A model generated the notes under the pieces. It was given only the letters and a program-made list of their open reading frames with translations, searched no databases and was not told the origin of the DNA. The position numbers and the translations under genes are program-made. A DNA stretch of 64,000 bases from assembly GCF_022539315.1 (NCBI RefSeq), contig NC_066323.1, forward strand, positions 5,433,719 through 5,497,718. Direction: 5' to 3'. Positions 1-13,400 of the stretch are shown piece after piece (within the stretch, counting starts at the first letter, position 1; each line of letters begins with the position of its first letter). Source of the stretch: Serinus canaria (lineage: Eukaryota; Chordata; Aves; Passeriformes; Fringillidae).

Positions 1-792
1 TGTGTGAGGCTCAGAGGTGGCTGTCCTCAGCCAGGGTGGCACAGGATGACACAGAGTCCTTTGCCTTTCAGCAGTGCAGAAGGGACACCTGTGAACCAGC
101 TGTCTGGAGGGATGTGCTCCACTCTCCTTCCCACTCAGAATTTGCCTTGCTGGAGCCAGCTCAGGCTAAACTCAGGCTCCAGCTGTGCCCAAGGAGTGCT
201 TATTAAGGAGGCAGAGGGGAGAGCACATCCCTTCTCCCTGCTTCCCAGACCAGATGTGGCCTTTTGAGAAAGGCCCCAAGATCTCTAAGGGTCTGAAAAG
301 CTGTGGCATTGCACCAGGGCTGATGCCTGGGGTTGAAATCCTGTACTGGTTGGGTTTTTTTTTTCCCAAAAAGGGCTTTCTCCACCAGAGCTTGGGCACT
401 ACTAGTACTAGTGCCTCAGTACCTGTTGTGGAGCTTGAGCATTTACCCTAAATTAAATAGATACTAATGTAACAGACTGATTTTTGTCCTCCAGTATGTT
501 TATTGTACCTTTAAACCAAATAAATTAATCCAAATGGCCTAGTGCCCTCTTGCTGTGCTGCTGGCAGGTTATTTACTGGTTTGTCTGAGAGCACTGTCGG
601 GAGCCCCTGCATTCCCCTTGCCTCACCCCAAAAACTCCTTCACCTCTTAACACCAGTTGGAATGCATAAGGTGCTTACGGGGGGAAATATTTCACAAGTA
701 CAGCTGAAGGTAAAGGCCTGGCAGTGAGATCTTGTGAAATCATGCTGCTGGCAGACCTGGCAGGGAAAGGATCTCACCCATTTAATGGTTGG

Positions 793-810
793 TTTTTTTT
801 TTTTTTTTTT
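793..810. repeat. Poly-T run
   Basis: About 18 consecutive T residues. It may be a simple repeat or the reverse-oriented tail of a decayed retroelement; no flanking element is recognisable. Confidence 0.9.
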
Positions 811-3084
811 GCTCTTCCAGCTGTTGGAGCACCAGGCTTCCAGGGCATTGGGATACAATTTGCTTATCTTATATCTGTAATTAATGTGTGAGTGCAGTAG
901 CCTTGTGAAGATGGAAAATGATGAACAGCAATAAGGCATTTCATTTCTGTTATATATTGTACTCTCCAGGCAGATTATTGTTAACCCCAGATGTTTTATG
1001 ACTTTTTGATAATAGTACAGGGTGTTTTATTCTGGATATTAATTGGAGTTACATTTTCTAATGTAAAAGTTCATTCTGTCCTTCATTAAATAAGCTAAAA
1101 TTGCACTATTTGTCAGTTTATGGTTCTAACAGCTCTTTATTTTTTTTAAGAGTTGTGTAGGAGGGAAATCAGATTTATTGTCCTGTATGCTGCTAGTCTG
1201 GGACAGGTAGAATTAGAGAGGAGAAACATCACAATCTCACAGCTCAGCATAAAGCTAGAAAATAACTCCAAGACCAGTGATTTTTTTTTCCTGTTTTGGT
1301 TGAAGAATCTATTAAATGGAAGTACATGAGAGAGCTTTAAAAGAAATTGATTTCCTTACTAACAATGTTTTCTTGCCTGAATAAGAGTTTAATCATATTG
1401 GTGGGAAACAAAATTGATGAACCTTTAACATCAGATGGTACAGAAATAGTGATTAGAAACCATTTGCCTACAGCTTAGAAGACAAAAATTCAGATTAAGC
1501 ACAACTGAAACATTAATTTAATCTAATTCTGTTGAAATCGTGGGGAAAATCTGCTTCTGTAAAATTAATCTTACTCCTCATTTCAAGTTATGAAAAAAGT
1601 GCAATAATGTCAATATAATTCTAGTTTAAAAGTCATCAATATACATTCTTGTCCCTTGTGCCTGATGCAAGCATACCTCTGATTTGGGAAATGTCCTCCT
1701 CCTCCTGTCACGTTGCTTGCTTTCTGCCATTCCTTATCAACAAAACTGTCGAGATTGAGCTTCCCAAAGCCAAGGAATTGAGAGCCCAGCAGTCACAAGC
1801 CTGCTTAGAAGAGAATTTAACAAAAGACAAAAAAACATATCTCAGCTTCTTTACCAAGCTTGAGCAGGAAAGTAACTGTGGCCTCAGAGCTGTTTCCTGA
1901 AAGAAATGCAAAAAAACCCCCTCCAAAATATCAAACCAAAAGAACAACAAAAAAAAACCCCGCCTCAATTTGTGCACAGGTTTTTTGCTTTCCAGCATAC
2001 AAACAGTTTGGACTTGAACTCAGGTTGCTTTTTCCCTGTCATGCCTTTCCCACTGATCTCTATAAATCATTGCTACAGGAATCACCTGGAGAGTATGAGG
2101 AATCATCTGGACAGTATGTCTCTCCTGCTGGTGCTTCTGTGTGTTGTACAACTACTTCACTATTCACTCTTCTGCTAAAAGAAGTGCTTTGAGGTTTTTT
2201 GTGTGGGGTTTGTTTTGAGACACTCTTGTCCATTGAATCAAACACTTCCTAGATAGGAAGGGCACTCTCATTTAATAAATAATTAATTTCTAATTCTGTT
2301 CCTGGCTTTTAAAAATAACAGCAAATTAATTAGTTCAGTCTCCAAACTCAAATTCTCTTCCTGCCTCCTTCAACGTGCAACACCAAAATGGGATCTGTTG
2401 GCTCAGATTCTGCTGTCGTCCTTCCCAAACTGTTAGGAGGCACCCTAACACAGTTTGGCCATTAATTAGTGACCTTACTAGGAGAAGTCCAAGGAGACAT
2501 GTGGTGTCTGCTAAAGCCCATGAAAATGGATTTGTATTTCTGCTACTAGAAATATCAAATATTACAGTTAAATCCATGTACTTCTGTCAGCACCAGGGGT
2601 CAGGCTGGTTGGTTGATCCCTCTTCCCAACTTGTAATTAGTGAGCAATAAACTACTTCCATTTAGGCCAGATTGACTGAGACAGGCAGGTTTTTCTCTTC
2701 TGTTTGAACTCCCCGCTGCCAGTGCCAGTTGAGCAGCTCCTGGCTGTGTGCATCTGGGCTGAGCCTCCTGCGCTCCTTACCAGAATTGCTGATTTGCAGA
2801 GAAAAACATCATCTGCCGGTGTTCTACAAACTCCATCATTTAACTCTGTCATCCTTCTGACACGTAGAAGGATGATACATTTGTATTCATTTAGGAGCTT
2901 GTTCTGGGGTGTTTTGGCTAAGCTGAAGGATTGCCACGGAGCCTTAAAATTTAAGCGGTCCAATTTGTGATGTCTTTGTGGCGAGAGCTGGAGTGTCACC
3001 TCAAGTTAGATGGAAGGCAAACAAGCCTTGGTGTATCCTCTCAGAGGACTGTGCATTGTCTGTAGAGGACAGTTGTGGTGCTGT

Positions 3085-3500
3085 AGGAGGTTCTCTGAGT
3101 GGCTCAGCCCTTGTTTGCTTTAGGGTGTGGAGCCATCCCCGAGGTGAGGGCAGCGGGTGCTGGTTACACACACGGCCAGCACGTCAGGCCTGCCCCGTTC
3201 TGTGGCTTTGCAGGATGCAGGAGCTGCCCGTGCTTGCACAGTGAGAAGTTTTTCAGCTTGGCTGAAGTGGGACAGGGCTTTGCTGACACCCCAGGCTTGG
3301 TTACCTTGGTTCCAGGAGGTCCTGTGGGTGACACGGGGGAGTTTGGCAGCTCTGTTGCCATCACGGGCCTGGTCGGTGTCTCCATCGCTGTTTGCAGAGT
3401 GCAGGGTGTGCTTGCAGGCCCCTCTGGGCTTTCTGCGGGTCAGCCGGGGGGAGGATTGTTCTGCCTACGTTCCCAGAGGCTCTTACAAGTGAAAGCCAAG
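3085..3500. other. GC-richer pocket without recognisable gene
   Basis: Base composition rises clearly against the AT-rich surroundings, and overlapping frames of up to about 139 codons stay open on the + strand. The longest (3099-3518) gives Gly/Val/Ala/Cys-rich protein with no recognisable domain. A second + frame and a minus frame are also open, which is what raised GC does by chance. CpG is present but sparse, so I do not call a CpG island. Confidence 0.4.
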
Positions 3501-4078
3501 CAACAGCAGCAGTTTTAGCAGTGCTGGCCTTTTACAGCCCTAGTGCTGTTGTGTCTGTGTGGAAGTTGCATGACAGCAGCAGTGGTGCGCAGGCAGTAAT
3601 GCAGATCTGAGATGTGCTGCAGCTCGCTAATTCCAAGGCTTTCTGTTGGTGACATCTGTCATCCTGTTCAACAGGAGACCTTTATTGTGTACCTGGTTTG
3701 GTGCTTGGTGATTTAAATCCATGGAAGACTAGCTGGCTGAAAAAGCTGTGTCACATAATGCTGACATTAATGCTGCTTACTTAACCCAAATGGATGTATT
3801 TCTTTTTTTTTTTTAGACATATGTTTAAGCATAAAACAAATATATAGCTATAATACAGCAGTGCAGTTATTCATTGAATTGCATTTATTGCATTATTCCT
3901 TTAAAGGGAAACTAATTATTTGATTGTTCTCACCCACCAGAAAATATCAATTAGCGTGCCAGACTAATTAATCTTCTCTAAAAGGTAACAATCAAATACA
4001 GCACATTTCCTCCCATAGGAAGACAGTACTTGTAAAGGTCACCATTTAGCTGTGCACCTCCTTTTATTGCACTTTCTC

Positions 4079-4096
4079 AAAAAAAAAAAAAAAAAA
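4079..4096. repeat. Poly-A run
   Basis: Eighteen consecutive A residues followed by a G-rich stretch. No recognisable retrocopy lies upstream, so I treat it as a simple repeat. Confidence 0.9.
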
Positions 4097-4510
4097 GGCT
4101 GGGGGGGAAGGAAGGGTTGAATGATGAGAACTCAGTTCTCTCTAATGCTTAATAAACTTAACCTTTATCATGGTATTGAACTTGATGATCCTGCATGAAA
4201 GAGGAGTGCACGCTGCTTTAGAGGCATTTGTGCTGACTGTTAGTTAATCATTTTTATTTGCTTTATGGATACGACACGGAATATTTATTAAAATTCTTCA
4301 GAGCATAGTAAATATGAAGAGAAGTTAAAGCAGCAGAGGAAGAAGGATGGTTCCTCTGAGAAGAGGGGGTGTGTGGGTACAAGTGACTGTAGGGGATTTG
4401 TGTTGACTACAAAAAGATCTCCTCCTGAGCAGTCATCCTGCTGTCGGATTCTGGACATAACTTCTTGAGGTGCTGATAGTGCAAAGTATGTGATTTATAC
4501 TGGGGTGGTT

Positions 4511-4563
4511 GTTTGTTTGTTTGTTTGTTTGTTTGGGTTTTTTTTGTTTTTTTTTGGTTTTTT
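4511..4563. repeat. (GTTT)n tract running into T-rich low-complexity DNA
   Basis: About six GTTT units are followed by T runs broken by G. Similar T/G-rich tracts recur at 23.68, 32.3, 32.5 and 36.4 kb. Confidence 0.85.
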
Positions 4564-7071
4564 GCCTAGGTTTCTCCACTGTAATAAACAGTTAAAAGAA
4601 TTTGTCATAGTTGAAAAGGAACATTGAATATTTTCTGCCTGCATGGTCATATTAGAAAGTGTGTGGGAAAACAATCATTTTGAAAAGGAAAAAAAAAAAT
4701 AAAATTATAATAATTTGCAAAGGGGTATTCTCAAAACCCATCAAATTCAAAGCTTTCAAATTTCTTCTCTGCTCAGGCATCATTTATTGCTGCATTGTAA
4801 GGAGTTAAGTATCTTTCCTCAAGCAGACTATAATTCTTCATCATACATGGTATGCTAAGTTGCTTTAGGAGGTAACTAGAGAATGAATTTCTTTTATTGC
4901 TGATCCCAAAGTAGTGCCCAGAAATTCATAGGTTCCATAAGCATTTCTAAAGATCCATTAAAGTCATCCTAACTGTGATGGATGGCAGGATGCTCTGGTT
5001 TACGTCATGCTCCTCATCTGTATTAAAATTAAGCTCTTGTTTCCTTAATTGAATATTAAATTTATTTTATTCCTCGTCAGAGTAGACTTTCAGCAAGTAT
5101 AAATCTCACTTTTATTTGCAACAGGTGCTAATCTCCCTCAAAATACACAGCTATATGTGACTCTCTTCCCAAGAGATTTAAGCACCTCTGCCACACGGTG
5201 CTGATTGTACCATAAATGGGATCTCTGTGGATTGAAATGAAATGTGGAAACCTGAATTCCTGCTGGCAGGTTGGCTGTCTGTGCAGTATTAGGGATTAGG
5301 GTTCTGCAGACAGTTCTTCAGGGCTGGACCATCACTTGGAACTGAGAAGAGTATAGAAAAGTATGAAATATAACTTTTTTCTCATCTCCTCCTTGTGTGT
5401 TTTTCTCAGAGAAGGCAAAGCCAAGTGCTGCTCAGAAAGCAGAGAAAAGGCACTGGAGGTGACAAGTGTGTTTACCAGGCAGGGATGGAAATAGGACATG
5501 ACAAAGATAATAAATCCCCTACAATTTTGTGCTTTTTCTGTTTTGCCTCTGGTTTCAGATCAATTTTTGTCTTTTTCCCAACTTGTTTTTCTTTTCAGCA
5601 GTGTTGGTATGTGTAGCAATCAACATTCTAGATCCATAATGTGTGCTCACTACCTCAGGGATCCATGTCAGCATCATTTTTTTTGGCCCTTTTGGGCTGG
5701 GAAGTGAGGGCAGGGCTGGTGGCAGCAGTGAACAGGAGCCCTCTGTGCCCTCAGCTGTGCAGCAAAGCCAGTCACTGCACCAAGAGCTAGAACAGCTCCC
5801 ACCTGCAGCTCTTTGAAGATGCCCCACCTCTGAACTTGTTTTATGGATGTCAATCATTTATAATATTTGACTTGTCAGTCAGTGCCAGCCTTCCCAGATA
5901 ATGTGAAGTGGGACTGGAAAGGCTCCTTCACGTTGCAGCCTCTTTAGTCACTGACAGTTTTGGTACAGAAAACATCCATCAGCGTCACTAGTGGGAGGAA
6001 GCTGTGCTGTCTCTGTCAAATTCCAGTGCTCCTGATTAGTGGATTTTGTTGTTGTTGTTGTTGTGTTCATATTCTCTCCCAGGAAACCCACAGGATCACT
6101 TGTCTGACACTGTGTTGGCTTGCAGGGACATAATGTATAGCTTATTCCCAAAGCTGTGAAGCCTGATGTTTGCTCTCCAGGAACAGCAAGTGTCTTCAGA
6201 AGTCAGAAAGCTGCTTTTGGGCTGAGGTTATTTCCCTGAGAAATACCTGTACAAATCTTTTGCTTCCTTGTGTGCTCCTTTATAGATGAAGTAAAATGTG
6301 CTGGCAATTGGTGCTTTAATTTTTGTGTGGGCAGCTGTTACATTTATAGAAGTATCACTCCTTTTGAAAAATTGCTGGGGGATATAAAAGTTTAAGTTCT
6401 CTGCTGGAACATAATTCTGGCTTCTCCCTTCCTGTCAGTGTGCTTTGCCTGTCACAAGCTTGAGCTTGTCTTGCTGCTCCTCTTACAAATCCAACTGACA
6501 GCAAAGAGTCAATTTCTAACAGAAAAAAATTAAAATAAAACAAAAGCAAAGCTTCCATCAGTTGAGCTTTTTCATAGAAACAGGGAGGATAAATGGTAAT
6601 GACTGTCTTCAGTGAGGTCATCTGTCAAACAACCCATTAAACAGACTTATTATTTCTGGCCAGAGGGATAAAAGGAAAGATGGAAATGTCTCAGTTTGGG
6701 ATATTTGAATGTGAGAAAGACTGCCAGCCCTGAGGAGCATCCTGTGGTGATGAGGGACTGCCTGAGGTATCCACTAACTCTCCTGCTCTACAGAAAACTC
6801 CTTTTCTTGTCATTTGGAGCCTGTTTGATGGGTTATAATTGCTCTGTGGACCATCTACTCTGTCCAGGGGCTGGCAAAGGGTTGTTCCAGCTCAGGGCTG
6901 CTCCTCTGCAAGGCTGGTCTGGATTCCCCATAGCAGATCTGCTGGGAGCTGCTGAGACCCTCTCCCTGTGCCTCAGTCTACTATTGCCTGCTCTGGGCAG
7001 CACCATCCCCCCTTCTTGAACTCAAACAAACAAAGAAAATAACCCTGCCCTCAAAAACAACCCCACCAAAC

Positions 7072-7111
<40 letters not shown>
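7072..7111. repeat. (AAT)n microsatellite
   Basis: About 13 uninterrupted trinucleotide units. It sits about 190 bp upstream of the perfect hairpin at 7304 and about 270 bp upstream of a CR1 copy. Confidence 0.95.
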
Positions 7112-7303
7112 GCAATTAAAAAAAACAAAGCACAGCTAAATCAATCAAACTAAAGCAGCTCAAACCCACCATTTCCAAGGCAATGAGAGACCCTTACAGA
7201 ATCCCAGTCCCCACCATTTCCTCATATGCTGAAGAGACATTTTTTGAGGACATAGTAGCCTTTTCTCACTGCACAGCACTCCTGGAGCACTTCCCAGGTT
7301 CCT

Positions 7304-7365
7304 TGGATGTTTTGGCCAATTTCCAGACAATTTCCAGAAATCGTGGAAATTGGCCAAAACATCCA
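7304..7365. repeat. Perfect inverted repeat, 22-bp arms and 18-nt loop
   Basis: Arm 1 (7304-7325) begins TGGATGTTTTGG and arm 2 (7344-7365) is its exact reverse complement, ending CCAAAACATCCA. The loop (7326-7343) repeats part of the arm (tttccaga), giving an alternative pairing register. The right arm abuts the start of a CR1 copy. The structure could come from a snap-back template switch or be the remnant of a small inverted-repeat element; a transcribed hairpin is possible but unproven. Confidence 0.9.
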
Positions 7366-7379
7366 CTTGTCATTCTCTA

Positions 7380-7672
7380 CAAGTGCCTGAAGGGAAGTTG
7401 TGTGGCCAGGTGGGGGTTGGTCTCTTCCCGTGGGTTACAAGTGACAGGACCAGAGGAAATGGCCTCAAGTTGCACCAGAGGATGTTGAGGTTGGACATTA
7501 GGAAAAATTTCTTCACTAAAGAGGTTGTCCAGGGAAGTGCTGGAGTGACCATCCCTGGAAGTGTTGAAAAGGGGTGTTGATGTGGCACCTGGGGATGTTT
7601 TAGTGCTGGTTTAATTGTTGGACTTGATGGAGTTCTTTTCCAAGCTTAATGATTATATGGCCTATGATTGTA
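7380..7672 (+). mobile_element. CR1 LINE 3' fragment
   Basis: Typical avian CR1 3' end on the + strand. The recognisable order is the transduction-free 3' region (ggaaatggcctcaag), ttaggaaaaatttcttca, a 'gtgaccatccctggaa' block, a 'gatgtggcacctgg' block, and finally ttggacttgatgg ... cttttccaa and a degenerate ATTCTATG-like tail (tgattgtatg). It is 5'-truncated, as most CR1 copies are, and contains stops in all frames. Open frames across it are repeat shadows, not genes. Confidence 0.93.
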
Positions 7673-8793
7673 TGAATTTAAGAGTTAATAAACCCATTTG
7701 GGCCTGATCCAGCTACATAAATAAATTTCTGTATTCTACACCAGACTTATGGAAACTGTGTTTTTGCTGTGGTGTCTAAAGCAACTTTGGTCAGACTTTC
7801 TGAACAACAAAAATATGTGACTTGTTCTGAGTGTGTTAAGTGTGAAACCCTCTGTATTAAAAGGAGGTCTAGAGGTTTAGTGTTGAGGTTGCCTCTATTA
7901 ACTAATAAGGCAATTTTATAGAACATGTGAAAGAGTTAAAATGTTCATTTCGATGCTTGAAGTGTTGGGCTTTGCCTACTAGATATTTGAATATTCAGTT
8001 AAGTGGCTATATAGTAAATATTAAAGGTATATTAATATACTTGGTGTAACTCACCGTGTCCAGGTTTTCTATAAAAGAACTCATTGTTTTTGCTAGAAAA
8101 GGGACATAGTTGTCAGAGGAAAAACTCTGTAAAATCTGAAGAATTTCTTTGTGACTTTGTAATGAGTAGGGGTAAAGCTGTTTGCATGCAGCATGTCCTT
8201 TCTCTGCTGCTGCAAGTATTTTATACACCTCTGGCTGTAAGATCAACAATACCTTTCCATGGCTTGCTACTTCTGTGAATAATCAGGGAACAGTTTCTTG
8301 CAATGGATTTGATTTGATAAGATTTGGTACTGGAATGATATTACAGCTTGCAAATATTTCAGTCAGCTTTAATATAAATTTTTATACTATGCTGGAATGA
8401 AGCCAGAGTCTGAAATAATTTTACATCATGAGCAGTTTTAAATGAAAGTACTTGCAGATTATTTCCATCACAAAAGTGCAGTAAAGAATCTGTTTCTGCC
8501 TAAATAATATTCAAGTCCATTACCTTAGGAGAAAACAGTCATTTCAAGCTTTAGCACCTGACTGCTGCTGAACTTAAGTGATGGTGATAGGGATGGTTAT
8601 CAAAGTGCTGCCTTCTCAGGAGAGTCCTTGCTCCAAACAAAGCTTGGCAACCTCACTAACAGGTCCTGGATGGGCACAGTCCAACACACTGAAGGCTGAT
8701 GATGCAGTAGCTTGGCTTGCCTAGCTTTTGGAAGCAGATAGAAATTTGTTTAAATATATTTTTTATGTATATATGTGCACATACTTATTTCTG

Positions 8794-8797
<4 letters not shown>

Positions 8798-8825
<28 letters not shown>
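8798..8825. repeat. (AT)n microsatellite
   Basis: About 14 AT dinucleotide units within a longer AT-rich stretch. Confidence 0.93.
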
Positions 8826-8830
<5 letters not shown>

Positions 8831-10479
8831 GTGTTTTTGTGCTTTAGAAATCACAACCCAAATTGTTGCCTTTGGAGTATTCAGAGGTCTGGGAGCTTCC
8901 CTTCTCCACCTGCTGCTCCTGCAGTGCAAACCAGCCCAGTTTGGAACAGCCTTCCTCTGTGTGGCCTTGCAGATCTGATGTGTTTTGTTTTTTATAGGTC
9001 AGATAATTTTTGAGTGAAAGAAGTGCTGGGCAAATACCAATCCTTTAAATATCTTGGGATTGATGCTGCCAGTGTTCAGAGGGAGTTGACTGAATCATGA
9101 TTATAGTCATTAGAAAAATGAGCAAACAGTGCAGCCCCCAGTTATAAAATTACCTGAGTTCATGTGAACACGTCTGAGTTGAGATGAAAAAAGATAATAC
9201 TTGTGTGTGTGTTTTAGTCTTTGTTGCTATGGAATCAAATAAGGTTATTGGCCTCAGGATCTTTGCTTCACATTGAATCTCTGAATTTTGAGACTGGGGA
9301 TTTTGCCTGAGTAGGTCAAGGAAAATAAATGTCTATTTACATTCACAATTTTTAAATGTCATTTGATTTATGTAACATTCACTGGGAGAAAAACAATACT
9401 TTTTTCTTAGGGTTATTTCTTTGTTTTCTTCTGTGAAAACGGAATCCTTAGAAAAAATTCAGCATACAGCATTAAGAATATCCTGGTTTCCAGGCTCTTT
9501 CTTTTAACATTTACTGTTGGCTTCTGCAGAAACATTTCATGCATGTTCTAGAAATTTGCCTTTAAACTTGGTGAAATGATAGCCCTGAAAGGATTTAGTG
9601 TGGTGCAAGGCTGCCAGCTAACTTGGGCTGCCACTGCAGCAATAGCAAATTTCATCTCTCCGAGGCTTCTGTTCCATGGGGTTGTTGCTGGAACAGGAAC
9701 TGAACAAATATTAAGTCATGTCACGTGTGGAGAAACTTAATTTGGCAGTGTAGTTTGGATTTTACAGTTGGCTCTGGAAATGTGGCATTTTTAACTTGCT
9801 CTTGTATTAAATCTTTGGGCCAGGTCTTCAGATGTTAATCTAGATTTTGTCTCTGCCCATTGTTTCTGAAATGTTAAGTCCCTTTTTTGGGGAACACCAA
9901 GGTCTGCTGAGTAAGGAATGGCAGATTAGGCATATTTTGGGTGCTGGGCTTGTGTGAGCAGTGTGCCAGTCCCTGTCTGTACCCAGCCCTCACTTCACAG
10001 CAGACCCTGGAGCTGCTCTGGGTGTGCCTGCAGTAAATGGACCTGTAATCCTGATTTAGCACCTCGCCATGGGGCTGGGAGCTGTCACCTTGGTGCTCTG
10101 TTCCCCAGGGACACTGGAGCTGGTTTTAGCAGACAGCACTAAACTGCTCTTCACATTTTGCTGTAAGATCAGTGCTTCTATGTCGCCAAAGCTGTTGTAT
10201 CTCTGAAGTATTGGAATTTTTAAAATCAAAGATAAGGATGTACCTACAGCACTTCTGTTGTTACATTTCTTTATGGTACCTAAACCAAGCCGTGTTTTCA
10301 GTACTGTAGTGGAAACAGAAACACTGTTTTTCCTTTATTTATCCTGGACCTCTGGCTGCCTGAAATTCAGTCCATTGAGTCTAATTTTCTTGCAGAATAG
10401 AGATTAGTAACATAGTATGATTAATAGGATCAAAATCAGATGTTTTAGTGTACTAAAACCTATGTTTGTATACAGGGGT

Positions 10480-10496
10480 AAAAAAAAAAAAAAAAA
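10480..10496. repeat. Poly-A run
   Basis: About 17 A residues after 'acaggggt'; no source retrocopy is evident upstream. Confidence 0.88.
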
Positions 10497-13400
10497 GCCT
10501 TTCAAGTGTCTACCAGGATGTAAAAATTACCTGTCAGTGTAACGTATGCATATATATTTTGTTGAGATATATAGTAGGTGCACATGAAATCTGCCACAAA
10601 ACTTGTGGTTTTTTAGGATGTTTAACTTTTTGTCCCTCTCTACAAATGGATATGTAGCAATTTCAGGTTTGTAATAAATAATATATATATATATTGGGTA
10701 ATAAGAGAACTATGAAAGGTCTGTGAAACTCTCAATATTGTATTTTTTAAAATATGTGATACTTTTGTTCTTCATTAAAGTTTAGGGAATTCCTAGACTT
10801 CTGTTAATGATCTCAGTATTTTGCAGTGCTTGAAAATTAGATTTTAAGACAGAAAAGGGGCTTATTTTAATTCCCTAAATTGAATAACCTTTACATTTTC
10901 AAAACTCTTTAGAGTGGTATTACCTACTCAGATTCTATATTTTTTAAAAAAAAGCCTCAAGGAAAACAACCCCCCCCAAAAAAGCTGCTACTGACTTGAA
11001 CATGCCCTGAATTATTCAAAGCTAAAAGATTGAAAGAAAATTCTTTTTCTCATGTTTATCATCCTTACAGCATAAGTATCTTTTTAAGATAAGATGTGAA
11101 CAACTCTGTAATACTGCATCTAAATTGTAAGAGGTGTCTTCTTAGTTCATGCCAGATCAACACAAAGTTCTTACTTTAATAACAAAATGGCAGGTAGAGA
11201 AGATTTTTTTTTTCTGTTTTGACTAAACTCATTTTTGTGAGTTTCTTGGACCATTTTTTATCAGAACCAAGGGGAGGAAATGATGTGTTGGTATATTGAA
11301 GTATAATGCATGTTTATACAGTTTGACTTTAGAAGTCCATGTTGTTCACAGAAAATGTAGGGGGTTTCTATATTCAGAATAAAAGTGCTGACAAAGGGTT
11401 GACTAGTCAGACATTAAGTAATCTCAGACCTCTCAGGAGTCTCTGTGAATACTGAATGTTATTAGTTTGGGCATGTGGAAATCTCAGACCTGCAAATTTT
11501 TTCTTGGACTAGTGACACTTGGGAGAGAGGTTGGTTTGGTTTTGTTTGTACAAGAGCACAGTGCTTTATGAAATCCATCTGCTGGATCAGCACAAATTTC
11601 AAGCTCTGGATCTCTAGACATTGCCAAAAAATGCAACCTGTGCTGCTAAAATATTCCCTTTCATGCAAGTGGGTATGGGTTTATTACTCCAGTAGCTCTT
11701 TTGAAGAGGATCAGCCAGATCAATTGAAAAATATCTGTATAAAATTAGAAAGGCACATGCAGGTATATAAATCTCATGTTTTGGTGTGTTTTCCTTAACC
11801 CTTTCACTCCTTGTTAATAAAGTGAAGGACTAATGAGATCTTTAGTGATTTTAGTACCTTGGCATGCTCTGGTTGTTGGTTCATTGTTAACATGGGCAAT
11901 TCAGGAACCGTTATGAAGGAATTCTTGGATATGAGATGCAGGAATGTCTCAGCTTTCCTCCCAGGGCTTTGCAGGAATTCCTGGATGGACATGAGGCACT
12001 AAAAGTTCATAGTGTAGCCACAGTCCTGTTTGCATCAGTTACAAATGGGGGTGCTGCTGCTCTTATTTGCCTATTAAAAACCAAATTTGTCTGTTTTTCT
12101 GCAATGTGACAAGGGAAACGAGAGGAGATGTAATACTCCTCTAGTCTGAACATTTGACTAAGTAACTGCTAAAATGTCAAATGCTATTCAGGCGTGTTCT
12201 GCAGGAATATGGCATTTTTGGGATGTTTGTGTTAATGCATTGTAAATGTTAACAAAAATAATCATGATGTGCCATTGAAATTTCTTGTACATAAGCAAAA
12301 AAAGTCAGAATAATGCAAGTAACTATAATACTTTTAAAGAATTTTAAATGTTATTTTTAATATTGGCTGGGCTGGGTTTTTTTTAATGTTTCAAACAAGT
12401 TTCTCTTTACACTGCCCTGTGTCCCTTTAAATTTTGAGCCTCTCTGCTGGAGTACTGCTTCCTTCTCCTTCTAAACATGGTGCTGGCATTATTGGGCTTC
12501 ATCTCACTGTGCCACCTCTGACCATTAATGCAAATTGGAGGCCAGATAAGAGTTGCTCTGGATTTAAATTGGTGCAAATCACAGCAGAATCTGTCTCCAG
12601 TTCATATTAATGACTGCAAGTGGGAGAAGCTGCCTGAACAGAGAGGAAGCTCTAATGAGACCATGTTCCTTCACCCGTAGCCATATCTCTGCCACCTAAT
12701 CTCTTCTCTAGACTGTGGAATCAAGCTCATTTAATTGTATTTTCAGTTAAAGTCTGCAAAGTGCAAATATGGGAATAAACAAGGAATCATGTTTGCATGT
12801 TCAAGTGTCTTTCTCTTTAAATTCAGTGCTTACATTTTTCTTGGTAATTGCACTGGAATTGTTCTGTGCACGCATGGCTGCTCCGGGGGGTGGGGGAAGG
12901 ATTTTTAGTCCTGCTTCTTGGAGCACCTGGGGCATTGCAAGAGCCCACAGTCATTTGGGCCTTTTCCTCTAGAGGAAGTTCAGATAAAAACCAAGAGAAT
13001 ATTTGTTTGTCCGTGGCTGCTGTTAATAGCAGAATGAGATTTCTGTGCTAAGGCACTGTCAGCAAAGCAAACACAGCATGTTGTGATGTTTGTGTGCCTG
13101 ACTAAGGGCAGTATTTATTTCATCCTTGGAGAGCTTGCATGGAGGACAGAATTCCCACTGTGTCACAAAGGATCTGCTGCAGATACCCTAAACTCCCTTC
13201 TTTGATAAAGTACCTTTTGTCAGCAAGTGTGTATGTTGAAAATTAGCAGTTCCTTCAGCACAAAAACCTTGACATTGAATATAATTGAGGAGGTTAGTGT
13301 CGGCGTGTTCCTAAGTATTACCTGTCATTTGAAATATGACAGTGCTGTAACTGCAGGACCTTGGGGACTTCACTGCTCTGGCACTGCCATCTGACTGCCT

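Larger units (their letters stand above)
1..7071. other. Non-coding upstream intron or 5' flank, part 1
   Basis: No gene is supported here. Open frames are short, lack family similarity and often overlap on both strands. The stretch is AT-rich with stop-dense sequence. It carries poly-T at 793-810, poly-A at 4079-4096, a GTTT/T-rich tract at 4511-4563, a small TTG repeat near 6047-6063 and a 10-bp hairpin at 2849-2875. A GC-richer pocket lies at about 3085-3500. The block at about 3815-4070 has many TAAT/ATTA homeodomain-type cores and could be a conserved enhancer. Confidence 0.7.

Noticed and set aside
3099..3518. 139-codon + frame in the GC-richer pocket
   Set aside because: Low-complexity Gly/Val/Ala composition, competing open frames on both strands, and no recognisable motif.
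5286..5303. Telomere-like TTAGGG words (attagggattagggtt)
   Set aside because: Only two units with an interruption; too short for an interstitial telomeric array.
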